A stretch of 14,524 bases of DNA from Discostella pseudostelligera (taxonomy: Eukaryota; Bacillariophyta; Thalassiosirophyceae; Thalassiosirales; Thalassiosiraceae). The first letter of the stretch is position 1. Every line of letters begins with the position of its first letter. The notes under the pieces were generated by a model. The model searched no databases. It had not been told where the DNA came from and worked only from the letters and a program-made list of their open reading frames with translations. The position numbers were made by a program, and so were the translations under genes. The stretch spans positions 1-14,524 of the forward strand of contig JALLBK010000397.1 of assembly GCA_036940085.1 (NCBI GenBank), given 5' to 3'. Below, piece after piece: positions 1 to 10,330 of the stretch.

Positions 1-29
1 CCTCTGCCTCTGCCTCTGCCTCTGCCTCT
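1..29 (+). repeat. TCTGCC hexanucleotide microsatellite
   Basis: About four and a half tandem copies of TCTGCC run into the window edge. In the frame of the adjoining gene they encode a Ser-Ala dipeptide repeat, so the array is coding and its length changes would stay in frame. Its left end is not visible. Confidence 0.85.
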
Positions 30-1322
30 GACCCTGCTCCCGTCGTAGCCGCTGCGACGGTCGATCCATTCTCCCTCTCCACCATCCAGCAACGCTACCC
101 CCGCCTCTTCCAAATGTACGCCACCCTCTCCGATCGCGAAGAGGGCACTCAAGAATGTCTCGGCCGCACCACCGAGTCTATCCCCACCGATCCAATCACT
201 GGTCTCTACACCAAAATTTTCTATCAGAACTTTACCGAAAAGCTCCATCCCAATCCAGAGGGTGTGCCACTCAAGACAGACTCGGAGGGAAACAAGTATT
301 TCCACTTTGTCTATCGAATGTTTTTGGCATGTGAGAGCGGCAGTTGTGGTGGGGACGCGTGTCGCCTTTATGAAATACTGTTTGCCGCCTTGGAGGGAGC
401 GATTGATTATTCGAGTGACAACCAATCTACCTTGTTCGAGCATTTGTTGGGATGGACAGCCGCATCCACCACACACGATTTGTTTCAACTATGGGATCGT
501 GCCGAGCCCTATCGAACTCAAGAATTATTCGATTGGGCTGCCAAGGAGTGGAAGAAGTTGTTCGAGAAGACGGAGATGAGTGGCGCTATCCCTGGTGTGA
601 GTGATGAGATGAGAAACTTTGCGATTGGACAGTGTGATTCATTCAAGCGATTGGTAGTGGGAGCACGGAAGGAATGGGGCGATCATGCCAAGTATTCATT
701 CAACTTTATCAAACCGAAGAGTCGACCGCCGAAGCAGCCTGTGGAGAAGAAGCCGAAGAATGTTGTTGAAAAGAAAACGAACACAACGAAAAAGAGCAAG
801 AGCAATGCCGATGTTACTGTTGACGTTGGTACTTCTACACTTGGTGCCAACTCCGCAATCACCGATGGCGCCGCTGCCCCCGCCATTGTGACACCACCAT
901 CAACTACTTTCAATACCCCGCGTAATTTCGACGACCATTTCCATAGTGTCACTGTCACTGTCCACAGACCCGATGTGCACACCAAACTTGGACTTGGTCT
1001 AACGGATATGTCAAGTCCCAACAATACCGGCTATCTCACCATGAAGGTATCGTCCATCTCCGAAACAAGTCTCTTCCACAATACCGAACTTCGTGTGGGT
1101 ATGTGGATATCCATGATTGATGGATCGGTGAACTTTAACTTTAATTCTGGCGTGGAGATGCTTCAGAAAGCTAAAGGCGAACTTACGATCGATGCCTTCT
1201 GTCCTCGTATGGATCTTACCGAAACGAAGTCGACTGCGGCTGTCAATTCGAATGCCGCGGCTGTTGGTGCTGCTCCCGATGGACCGGTGACGAGTGGAAT
1301 GAAGCGAAAGGCGATCGACTGA
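3..1322 (+). CDS. PDZ-like domain protein, probably nuclear (5' partial)
   Basis: The frame is open from base 3 to the TGA at 1320-1322, giving 439 visible residues. The first in-frame ATG (114) is probably internal, because the upstream 37 codons read sensibly (a Ser-Ala repeat, then STIQQRYPRLFQ) and have no stop. Counting from that Met, residues 30-195 form an acidic/aromatic, probably helical region that I do not recognise. Residues 200-230 are a Lys-rich linker (KPKSRPPK, EKKPK, KKSKS) resembling a nuclear localisation signal. Residues 277-363 read as a PDZ-like fold: a VTV strand, a GLGL ligand-binding loop, then LRVGMWISMIDG, which matches the 'L..GD.I..ING' pattern, and EMLQKAKGELTI. 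The tail ends in MKRKAID, a second possible nuclear signal. PDZ domains bind C-terminal peptides; a nuclear adaptor role is inference. No intron is needed in the visible part. A decayed copy of the 3' end lies 0.6 kb downstream. Confidence 0.75.
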   Translation, partial: SASASASASDPAPVVAAATVDPFSLSTIQQRYPRLFQMYATLSDREEGTQECLGRTTESIPTDPITGLYTKIFYQNFTEKLHPNPEGVPLKTDSEGNKYFHFVYRMFLACESGSCGGDACRLYEILFAALEGAIDYSSDNQSTLFEHLLGWTAASTTHDLFQLWDRAEPYRTQELFDWAAKEWKKLFEKTEMSGAIPGVSDEMRNFAIGQCDSFKRLVVGARKEWGDHAKYSFNFIKPKSRPPKQPVEKKPKNVVEKKTNTTKKSKSNADVTVDVGTSTLGANSAITDGAAAPAIVTPPSTTFNTPRNFDDHFHSVTVTVHRPDVHTKLGLGLTDMSSPNNTGYLTMKVSSISETSLFHNTELRVGMWISMIDGSVNFNFNSGVEMLQKAKGELTIDAFCPRMDLTETKSTAAVNSNAAAVGAAPDGPVTSGMKRKAID

Positions 1323-1590
1323 ACAATACAATATATTTCCATACTTCAATGCATACCAACGTCGACATATCATTATTTGTATACAGTGTACAAGATGAAA
1401 CTGAAACGAGTGCATAGGACCTAGATCTACCTAACATCATGTGTCTATTAGAGATTCAACTTCTGCATTCTGCTCGTACAATACGCTATCAAAGCACTTT
1501 GATGAGATACCATTGACATTCGATTCATCATTCATTATCCACGCGATGATCGAGGATGACGATTGCATGAGACGAGAGGTGTCTTCCTTC

Positions 1591-1612
1591 TCCACGTGTC
1601 ATGCCACGTGGA
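1591..1612. promoter_or_regulatory. Inverted pair of G-box (CACGTG) motifs
   Basis: TCCACGTG and CACGTGGA form a perfect 8-bp inverted repeat around a 6-base spacer. Each arm holds a complete CACGTG hexamer (1593-1598 and 1605-1610), the core bound by bHLH and bZIP factors. The symmetry extends with one gap into flanking CTTC/GAAG. There is no known gene start nearby, so regulatory function is inferred from the motif alone. Confidence 0.35.
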
Positions 1613-1647
1613 AGAAAAGAAGTCGAGTCTCGAGTCCGATTCGCAGC

Positions 1648-1737
1648 TTTCGCGCCAAAACCTTCCGGCCAAAATTCGCCGCGGAGCTTTCCCGCCAAAA
1701 ATATTCAGGCGTGCCAAATTGGAATTTTTGGCGCGCC
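1648..1737. promoter_or_regulatory. Cluster of E2F-like GC boxes
   Basis: Three matches to the E2F/DP consensus TTTSSCGC lie within 90 bp: TTTCGCGC (1648-1655, overlapped by TTTGGCGC on the minus strand), TTTCCCGC (1688-1695) and TTTGGCGC (1727-1734). The first and last also form an inverted repeat, CGCGCCAAAA (1651-1660) and TTTTGGCGCG (1726-1735). Two stretches share the stem AGCTTTCSCGCCAAAA, so local duplication is possible. No start codon of a supported gene is downstream, so this may be a promoter of an unrecognised transcript or a decayed repeat. Confidence 0.3.
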
Positions 1738-1886
1738 TTGTGCTTGTGCGCCGTCATCAAGAGCTGCTGCCGCGCCGGACGAGCCAATGACAATGCGATG
1801 GCATCGTGATGTCATTTACATTCAATTCCATCGATATCCGATATCGTACGATCGATCATGGATGCAATGTGAGTAAGAGTGAAACT

Positions 1887-1935
1887 GATGAACGGCGATG
1901 AGTGGTATGAAGCGAAAGTCAATCGACTGAACAAT
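1887..1935 (+). pseudogene. Decayed copy of the PDZ-like gene's 3' end
   Basis: Bases 1897-1935 match 1289-1327 at 35 of 39 positions without a gap, and similarity continues a few bases to the left with one gap. The copy still reads MSGMKRKSID followed by TGA, against SGMKRKAID-TGA in the upstream gene. Nothing upstream of it resembles the PDZ domain, so the rest of the copy is missing. A weaker second block (around 1434-1455 versus 2029-2051, sharing ATTAGAGAT) has nearly the same offset of about 600 bp, which suggests a tandem duplication that included the downstream flank. An alternative 3' exon of the same gene cannot be excluded. Confidence 0.6.
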
Positions 1936-2566
1936 TATCAACACCCACGTATTTGCACAACGGACTAGATAGACCAGGAAGATTGGTATGTAACCATCCT
2001 TCCTCGATTGTTTGTCACCATCCGACCAACACCATTTGTCTGATTAGAGATACGCACTCTTGCTGCTTCCGATGAGATGAGAGTAGGAAACTATCTATGG
2101 TGCTCATGTAATGATGTGTATACTTTAATTTGGCATGCATTCCTATTCTCGAGCGTGCATCTCGGGCATCACTTCATAAATGACACAAATCACATCAGTA
2201 CTTGTGGTCTGGCCCAAGGCTTACATGTTCGTGACCAATGCCGCACGAGTAGTTCTTGTCTCCGCCCACCACATTTCAATCTAACGCTAGAGTCGGTCTT
2301 CGGGACCAGGAACCAGCCTCGGCCAAGTTGCAGCACTTCGTTGAGAGTATTTCTACCAGAACAAACCGAATCTCCGTACAAGGATTAAAACAGGTGTAGC
2401 ATAAGTGGTGATCGCGACACCATGGCGCATTAACACACCGCCCCCCCCCTTCCCTTTTGCTCTCCCGTTACTAATGCATTGGTGGAAGTACCTAGAGTGT
2501 GTGAGATTATTTCCATTATATGGTGTAATTTATCATTTATATTATCACAAAGTCTATCGACAGTTA

Positions 2567-5500
2567 CTACAGAGGGATTGTTCTTTTTGGTGCATACACA
2601 CTGACAATCTCGTCGGCAAAGCCAGCCGCCAAGTAGGGCATGTGAGGATGAAAGGACAGTGAACTGACAGGCCCAAGCCTCTGCCCGGATATCTTTTCAT
2701 GGTATCGAATTACTTGCTGCGTCATCCCATCGTGCGACATGATTTTAATGAATTGTGCTGGGGAGCCCGTGGCGAGCATCGGAATGTGGGGGTGGGCAGC
2801 AAGTGCCGTCATTTGCATTTTGTGATCGATTGTGCGGATCGAGGATGAATAGCGCAAATCCCAAAATTTGAATGCACCTGCGACACATCCAGAGACAATC
2901 TGAATGCAGAAACAAGATGAGATAATGACAAGCACGCATCTTGGCAAAAATCAGATTCTCGTAGGCTTACCTCATGGCGTCCACCATATGTGGTGAACGA
3001 TACATCGACTATCCAGTTCGTATGCTCATCTAACTTCAAATACATTCTACCTCTCAAACTGGGTCGTCCCTCGTTCATGATATGGACCGGTTCCCCCGTG
3101 TTTGATCGTATATCAAACACTCTCAACGAGCCATTGCCATATCCAGCAACTATCACGTCAGGACCAATGCCTGCATATCCACCGTTATGTTCATAACACC
3201 ATGCGTTTGTCAGTGCTGTTAGCGATGCCTCACTCTTGCTATCAAATGAGTTGTAACATTTTTCTGTGGAAAGATCCCAACACCGGATCACCTTTGTATT
3301 TCCTCCGGCAACTAATCGACCCGTGCATTGTTGAAATTGCAATACCAGGCCACTTGAATAACGTTTGTCCGATACAATATCTGGAGCTGCAACAAAAGAC
3401 GAGATTAACGATGGCTTTTCACGGCTGATTTCGTCATTTGTCTCGAATAGGCCCTGTCAAGAGGAAGGCAACAAGTTAAGAAAAAGCAAGCCTCTATCGA
3501 CATACGAAGATTCAATGTGAAAACTTACATCATAGATTCTTACTGTGCCTCCGTTGGTCCCGGTCAAAAGAAGACTCGTGCTTTCCTCATTGATCCATAA
3601 CGCTGAAGTTATCCGAGAGTTTTTGGGGTTGCCATTCGAAAAAGATGTCATACGCTCAGAGGATTCCGCATTCCACACGGATACATTGTCGGAGCTTCCG
3701 CACACGACCAAGGCAGGTTCGAATGGATGAAATCGAAGAAATGATGTTGATCGTTCGCCAGTATTTTGTAATAACGACATTTGCTCCAGTTGCAAGGCTT
3801 CCTTCTTTAACTCAGCATCCTTTTCAATACCAGCCGCGGCATCACTTTCATCATAGGCATATGGAGATTGATATATTCTTGGTCGCTCAGCAAGCACTGC
3901 GAATGTTTCTTTTAGGAGTTGGCTCTTTTCTCTGACTAGGTTGTTTCGAGTTTTGCGGTACCTGTTCATAGCCCCATCAGCACTCAATGGATCTAACGGA
4001 GAATTGTCTGCAGCCTCCCCAAACGCTACCTTCTTCCACAAGAAAAACTTTGATTCTGGGCAAAAGTAATCTTCGTGCACCATTGCCTCAAAGGACTGAT
4101 TGAGTCCTTTCCTCGGGCTGACACTATCTGGAACCAAAACCGATGGAGGAGTACCAATTGTAAACGTACTTGTGCCAGCTGAAGAGGAATGCTTCAATCC
4201 AGGATCTAGAGACGAAGAGAATGGAGGATTCGCCCCAGCTAGCAACGGAGGCAAAACATCATTGCCATAATCGTTACCCAATGATGAGCGTCTACTAGTT
4301 CGGTTCGCACGTTGCTGACTAAGCCTTGTCTTCTCCAACATGGCACGTTTGTTGACTGATCCCATTATCGAATTCAAAAGCTCGCGAACTGAAGGAAATG
4401 GGTCACTCCTGTTGATCGAGGCCCAAATGTCAGTGACAGTCTTCTGTACATCATGACCTAACCCTTCTGGGAATACAATCGACGGCACGGTACCTCCAAG
4501 TATACTCCGTCCTTGGAGCTGACTAAACATTTTATTCCCTGCGATGGACACAAAAGCCTCAATATATTTTGCAATGCATCGGTTCACCGCCAAAACTGCT
4601 TCAAATCTGACCTGAGGACTAGCATCTTTCGTCGCTTCAGCTAATTTGATTGCAACGGAGAGATCGAAATCCATTCGCTGGTTATCATCATATACCGACT
4701 TTGATTCTAATTGAGGTGATACCCGCGCAGAAGGGACAGTCGCGGAGAGAATATTGCCCAACATCATCGGCTGTTGGGCTTGTGATAAACTAATGCCTCC
4801 GTGGGCTTGACCCGATAGCCCTGAAAGACTTGGTACGAGTTGGGGTCTAATATGCCCTTGCGTGGCACTTGGGTTGAACGTTGGCGTCAATGATGTGGAT
4901 GAGATCGCCAGAGGTTGGGGGATAGTATTCAAAGGGACTGTAGGAGTTCCAACGATCGACACAGGAAGAGTCCTCGGGACACTACCTTGTTCAAACGTGG
5001 GAGCCAACGATTGTGAGGGTTGCTGAAACTGCTGGAATGTTGACAGCAGAGGAGGATAGGCCTCGCTAGGGGCGGGTCTTTCGGGTGCCGTTCCAATAAA
5101 ATAGCCAAGAGCATAGCATGCTGCCGTCCTAACATCTGGTGAATCATCATCGAGCCTTGACAGAAGGCGGAGATGCAGCCCTGATTTATACAGCTCCAAC
5201 TGTGCTGTTGGATTGTCCTTTGCAAGGTTCCCAAGACAAATGATAAGCCACATGCGAAAATGAGGGGTGAGATTTGTGTCAGCTTCTACTCGTTCCCTCT
5301 CATCTGTGCTTTCCAGTGATTGAAGCAGAGTACAACATGTGATGTGCAACTTCTCGTTGATGGCCTCAGATTGACCCAGTGGGTACCCTGAGCAAATTAT
5401 TGCCAAAATGAAGGCAGCCATTGTGCGCTGCTCCGATGCATCTTCCAGTGAAATGGTAGGCGTAGGAGTGGGAGAATTCGATTGAGGGGATGGATACCCC

Positions 5501-8252
5501 CAACTAAGGTGGCGAATAAAGTGGGGTAGAGCTCTGTCTTTCACCAAATCTTCTTGGCAACTAGTGTCGAACTTCAAGATCCGGGCCCAGATGCCAATCA
5601 AAACATGCTATCAAGAGTATGCTGGTCAGTCTCGGAATCTGAAAACCATGAAGACTAAACAGCAAAGAAAACATACCTTGTACTCGTCTATTGGGCTCTG
5701 AAGAAGCTTCAATACATAAGGAAATATACCCACAGATAAAGCCAAGTTGACCGCAGAGGGTCCCAACTCGAAAAGTCGACGCAATAAAACTAGAGTTCGG
5801 ACACGATGCGCCGGTGACAAAAGTACCTGCAACACAATTGGAAGTTCCTGGGGCGGATCCAACTCGTGCGATGCCAATTCGGCATCCTCTCGTCCCTGAA
5901 GGAAGGGCAGCGGTGTCCCACCCACGGCGCTAGGGGGGCATCGGATGACTAATTTATTCCTCGACTTAGCACTTGCCCATTCGAGCCACAGCTCAAACGC
6001 TGTGAGTTGTTCAGCGAAGAATGGAGCATTCACATCTAGATGAACTGATTTGTCAACATCTACTCGATCCCCGCCACTCGATGAGGAAGACATTTGACGT
6101 GTGTGAGACTCGCTGCTTTGTGGTTGGGCTGTATTTGTCACATCTTCTCCTTCTCCTCCCTCTGCTGCGGATGATGACGAAACTGCCACATCGCCCATGC
6201 TTCCAATAGAACCTCCCCTCTTCAAACATCCCGAATCAAGCAACTGCGTCAAGCAAGTCTCTACTGCTAAATCCCATGCCTGCCACAATGGATGATGACA
6301 CGTGCTCGGTAATTCTGGATGACTCGTGGGCGTGCAATTCAAACTCCTTAAGATCCGATCCGCAAGCAAATAGTTTCTAAAAAGACTGGCAACCAATAAA
6401 TCTTGTCTGAATAGCCGTTGAAATAATGGACTTGGTAATACGTTCCATGCGATGGTATCTGTAATGGCGGTGAAAATCCAATTCAGCTCGCTTTGCACAA
6501 CGAGGAAGTGATGAAAGAGAGTGATTGTCGGTGCACAGTGAACCAATAGAGTGATCTATTAACAATACAAATATCTCACCCCAACGGAGTTTTTCGATCC
6601 GTAAGCTTCCCAGGAATAGCATCAGCAATCGTCTCAAGATCCAAACCCTGCGTGCTCAGTGGCGTTTGACGGATGAACCACCGCAATGCCACGGCAATCG
6701 GTGTAGTAAGACACGATGTAAACAAATCCGCTGGAAACACTGGATTGAGGGGTAGCCATTCTCCTTGGGATGTTGGACAGAGTACAATAGTATCGCGTAT
6801 TGCCTTGAGGTATGACTCTTCGCCATTTCTACTACTACTACTACCACCACCACCACCAGGAGGAATAGAGTTGGACGACATCATCGGATCCAACGCCGTC
6901 GTAATACCACTACTCTCCAACGCCGACGTAAAAAATGGCATCAACACACCAGCCCCACTACAATCCAACACCACAATACTTGGCCGTCCAATCCACCGTC
7001 GTAAATCCGTAACACTCAACGGGATGTAATTCGTATGATGTTTATCAAACAACCAAATTTCACCATTGGCCGTGGGACGGGGTACACCCTGTCCATTGTA
7101 ATGGAACAATACTCGTTCCGTCCGTGCTGATTCACGCATACGCAGACACAAATCTTTTACAACCTCAACGGTGGGGTCCAGGGCACGACGGTACTTTAAT
7201 TTCGATCGTTGTTGCCATTTGGCATACTGCTGTTCGAGTCGCTCTCCAATCCGTTCCTTGGCCTTGGCGCGTGAGACGGAGGTTGGATCGAGCCAACATT
7301 GGAGTTTAGCACAGGGTGTGGGCTTGTTAAGATCGGGTGGATCTGTGCCGATATTGAGTGCCAATACTAGACAAACACCGACAGTTTTCATACGTTCCTT
7401 CAGACGCCACGATGGCGTGACCATGTATTGCGGTGGTGTCATCATGGATGTTGGTATGCTAGTATTCTGACTTCGGTGGAGGAGGAGCGTACGATGATTA
7501 TACTGCACTAATGCACCCAGTGATATAGGCATACCATCTTTCATAACGATGGAGGATAGATCATGAAGTGCCCATCGTGGAATTCGAGAACCCCCAGCCC
7601 CCACTCCAGCGTTGCTGCCCGATCGATCACGAAAGGATGACAATGTCGCAACACTGCTCTCTGACGATACCCCCCTGCGAAATTTGGGTGGCATCAAACT
7701 GTTGGGGTTGGTTTCAGAATCTTGAAAGTAGTGCAGCATCATCCCTCCACCACTATCATCCGGTCCACCACCGCCAGTTATCATCGTCGCACTATTCTCT
7801 CCTCCCACTTCTCCACCCTCCTCTTCGGCAATCGCCATTGGACTAATACCAAGAGTGGATAGCACTCTAGCGAAAGAACTCCGTCGACGAACATTATTCG
7901 ACGATTGTTGCGATGCTGATGATGATGTGCCACCAGTGGAGGTTGTTAGATTAAATAACGATCCAGACTTGCCAAACCCCCCACCACCACTCCCCCTGCC
8001 AATCCGTCCAGCGGGAGAACCCGTAATTGCAGCACTAGTAGATCCACTGTCGTGATCGCCTCCTAATAGCATTCCAATAGTAGTACCATCCTCGATCCCA
8101 CTATCTAATCCACCACTAACTTCTCCTGCAAGTCCAATTCGCCCAATACCAAGATCATACGTGTCAAAGAGGTAGGGCGCGCGTGCATTTCGTGGATAGT
8201 ACTGTACATCCACCTTCTCCGAAATCGAAAGACTGTTATCGTTGTTGTTCAT
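2567..8252 (-). CDS. RAPTOR: Raptor, TORC1 scaffold subunit (five exons)
   Basis: Raptor binds TOR kinase and presents substrates in TORC1. Coding exons on the minus strand are 8252-6580, 6490-5677, 5607-3529, 3453-2971 and 2899-2567; every intron is GT-AG (89, 69, 75 and 71 bp) and the joined frame is 1794 codons, so 1793 residues against about 1340 in human or plant Raptor. The ATG at 8252 is the first in frame. Residues 1-225 are Gly/Ser-rich. The caspase-like N-terminal domain (about 281-550) contains [36 protein letters not shown] and VLDCSGAG, then [12 protein letters not shown]. The first splice joins TPLG to [16 protein letters not shown] exactly as in the family. Armadillo/HEAT-like sequence follows ([28 protein letters not shown]), with long Ser/Pro/Gln-rich insertions, and WD40 repeats fill the C-terminus from about 1445. 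The residue equivalent to the conserved dyad His is Gln388; Cys431 is kept. Confidence 0.96.
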
Positions 8253-8968
8253 TATTTTTGATGTTTTTTGATGCAGTATCTGCCCTCTCAATTTTTGGTT
8301 ATTCTATCGTTGCTGTGGATAGTATTCTACTGATGCTTTCAATCTTAGTACACTCGTTCAGATTGTCGATAGAGATAGTGTTGGTGCTACCTACTCCTAG
8401 TCGCTATTGGAACAAACTTCATGAGAGAGGGGAGAATAGATAGAGACTACCGAGGTATCATCAAATAGAACTACACCGACGAGACGGGAGGAGGTAGCGT
8501 ACAAGACGGGCATCACCCCCGGTATCGGTATCAGAAGATAATATGGATGGAAATGGATATGAGATATGATGATAATGTTGATGCTGTCCTCGTCCTCGCT
8601 TCGCAACAAGATCGTTCGCCAAATCTTTCTTCCCGCTATTTTCGCAGCTTGCTTGATCTTGAGCTGCTGCACGATGATGCTGTTCCGACGCTCACGGTCA
8701 ATGATCAATATGGTACCATAGGATTCCATGATCTCCATGATCACCCTGCGACAAGCGCAACAAGCATTATCTACACCACCGGCGCCGCAGCCAATTGAGA
8801 GAATAAAGGTAATCCACACGCATGCCAATGTCATTAATTTTTTCCCCCGCCTGTAACCATGCTTGCCTAATAATTACTTATCATTATTTTGCGTCACCTG
8901 CTGCGCAGTGCGCTGCACCCATCGTTGCATAATTGCCTCGCCGCGCCAGGTGCCTCCCAAATCGAACT
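8253..8968. other. Divergent promoter region, Raptor / methyltransferase
   Basis: These 716 bp lie between the Raptor ATG (minus) and the methyltransferase ATG (plus), so they should hold both promoters and 5' UTRs. I see no clear TATA box. The only distinctive element is a 47-bp dispersed repeat at 8600-8646. Open frames crossing the region (for example 8397-8834 on the minus strand) have no recognisable features and span the repeat, so I do not call them genes. Confidence 0.6.
8600..8646 (+). repeat. 47-bp dispersed repeat, copy 1
   Basis: From TTCGCAACAAG to CTATTTTCGCA, this copy matches 10653-10699 at about 43 of 47 positions without a gap. Both lie upstream of genes. The core TTCGCCAAATCTTTC followed by TTCCCGC resembles E2F-type GC boxes, like those at 1648-1737. 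Confidence 0.75.
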
Positions 8969-10330
8969 ATGTCCAGAAATCAAGCTGCAGTTGCTCACCG
9001 TCGTATGGCATCGATGCCCCCCCTTGACTTATTTCTATTCATGATATTTATCGCCTCATCTGTCGTCTTCAACATGATGTTTTTTCCTGGAAGCCAACTG
9101 AGTCAAGAAGAACTGATTTCGGCACCGCGTGTAACCAATGCTGCTGTTTATGATAAGACTGCTGTGCACCGTTTAGTGCGAATGGTGTATGGTGAAGCTG
9201 GGGTGGCTTTGATTGCACAACAATCATTCCTTGACCAAAATATTCTGATCAAAAATGCGATGAGCACTTTGAATGAATATTTTTTTTTGAATCTCAGCAT
9301 CCCTGAAGATATCACACCATTTCTTAACGAATATGTACCAAACCCTATCATCCACCTGGCATTGTTTGGGAATGGAGACACAACGACACATGTAGAGTGG
9401 GTGTTGCGAGAACTTATCTACGATCAGGTCCTCCGCATTCCCCAGGACCTCCCTCTGACTACGCTGTTTGGATCAGGGTTCTTTCCAAAAGATTCCACCC
9501 TTTCAGTTACAGCTCAGTTAGTTCATGGTAATGTCACCAAACAGATTGCTGTAAACCATGCAACCAACACATTGACTGAGGAACTTTACTTGGCCAACAA
9601 GGTTGAAAGTCAAACGATTCCATGGGTTGAAGAGAATTGGAAGCAGGTCTTGGATGAATATATCCATGACAGAACAGGCATTGAAGTTGGGGGTCCATCT
9701 CCTGATCTTTTTGGCGATATCTACAGTGCCAGTAAAACTTTCGACTTAGTGAACTTCGCAGCGAAGACCTTGTGGGGCAATATTGAAGATGGGGGAACAC
9801 ACAGTTTACATGGGGGCCATGGGAAGACATTCATTAGGGATGGAAGCACCTTGGTTGGAATCATGGATGGCTCTTACGATTTCGCATTGGGTGCCCATTA
9901 CCTAGAGCACCTACTTAACCCGATACAAGCAATCTTTACAATGCACCGTGTGCTCAAAGTGGGAGGGGTCTGCGTGCTTGTCTTGCCTAAGAAAGAAGAA
10001 TGTTTTGACAAGATGCGAAGTATTGGGAGTATTGAAGACATGGTGTTTCGCTTCCTTCACCGAATTCCAGAAGATGACATGAGATATGCTCACGTTGAAC
10101 AAGTTACCCTTCAGTCTCGTCTTGAGAGTGACTTTGGAATTCCTCGGCGGAACAGAAACTATGGATGGTTTAGGAGTCGTTGCATGATGAATGTTGAAAA
10201 CCGAGCCATTCATCAGTTTGTCTTTGATGATAATGTGCTCAGAAAAATTTTGGAATTGATGGGCTTCACTGTTGTATTTTCAGGAAATAAGGGGGGGCTT
10301 CACCAAGTCATTGTAGGGCGCAAGCTTTGA
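8969..10330 (+). CDS. Type II membrane-anchored SAM-dependent methyltransferase-like protein
   Basis: A single exon encodes 453 residues. I start at the ATG 8969; the frame is open further upstream but contains no other ATG in the immediate 36 bases. Residues 17-41 (from PPLDLFLFMIFIASS to MMFFPG) form one hydrophobic segment after a short Arg-containing N-terminus, so a type II signal anchor and lumenal (Golgi or ER) catalytic part are likely. The C-terminal half is a class I methyltransferase-like fold: GIEVGGPSP (237-245, SAM-binding motif I), YDFALGAHYLEHLLNP (303-318) and HRVLKVGGVCVLVLP (326-340). It ends in FDDNVLRKILELMGF and HQVIVGRK, a pattern I associate with bacterial polysaccharide-type methyltransferases. 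Residues 45-235 are unrecognised. The substrate is unknown; glycan modification is a guess from topology. It is divergently arranged with Raptor. Confidence 0.8.
   Translation: MSRNQAAVAHRRMASMPPLDLFLFMIFIASSVVFNMMFFPGSQLSQEELISAPRVTNAAVYDKTAVHRLVRMVYGEAGVALIAQQSFLDQNILIKNAMSTLNEYFFLNLSIPEDITPFLNEYVPNPIIHLALFGNGDTTTHVEWVLRELIYDQVLRIPQDLPLTTLFGSGFFPKDSTLSVTAQLVHGNVTKQIAVNHATNTLTEELYLANKVESQTIPWVEENWKQVLDEYIHDRTGIEVGGPSPDLFGDIYSASKTFDLVNFAAKTLWGNIEDGGTHSLHGGHGKTFIRDGSTLVGIMDGSYDFALGAHYLEHLLNPIQAIFTMHRVLKVGGVCVLVLPKKEECFDKMRSIGSIEDMVFRFLHRIPEDDMRYAHVEQVTLQSRLESDFGIPRRNRNYGWFRSRCMMNVENRAIHQFVFDDNVLRKILELMGFTVVFSGNKGGLHQVIVGRKL

Larger units (their letters stand above)
1323..2566. other. Convergent intergenic region
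   Basis: This 1.24-kb stretch separates the 3' ends of the PDZ-like gene (+) and Raptor (-). I see no convincing gene: the open frames are short, use non-ATG starts or are low in recognisable protein features. It holds a degenerate copy of the PDZ gene's tail, paired CACGTG boxes, three E2F-like GC boxes and a C8 run near 2443. The part nearest 2567 should hold the Raptor 3' UTR. Confidence 0.6.

Noticed and set aside
1441..1876. Overlapping open frames on both strands across the GC-box region
   Set aside because: They lack an ATG start or any recognisable feature, overlap each other in several frames, and follow from the GC-rich motif cluster being free of stops.
2077..2388. 103-codon frame between the convergent genes
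   Set aside because: Composition and residues show no domain, and the region lies where untranslated sequence and duplicated flank are expected.
3712..3730. GGTTCGAAT resembling a tRNA B box
   Set aside because: It lies inside Raptor coding sequence and has no A box or cloverleaf around it.
8397..8834. 145-codon minus-strand frame upstream of Raptor
   Set aside because: It crosses the dispersed repeat, and the antisense frame of the second repeat copy gives the same GRKIWR peptide, so the frame reflects the repeat and not a conserved gene.
8933..8968. Upstream extension of the methyltransferase to 8933
   Set aside because: The codon at 8933 is TTG; the first ATG in this frame is at 8969.
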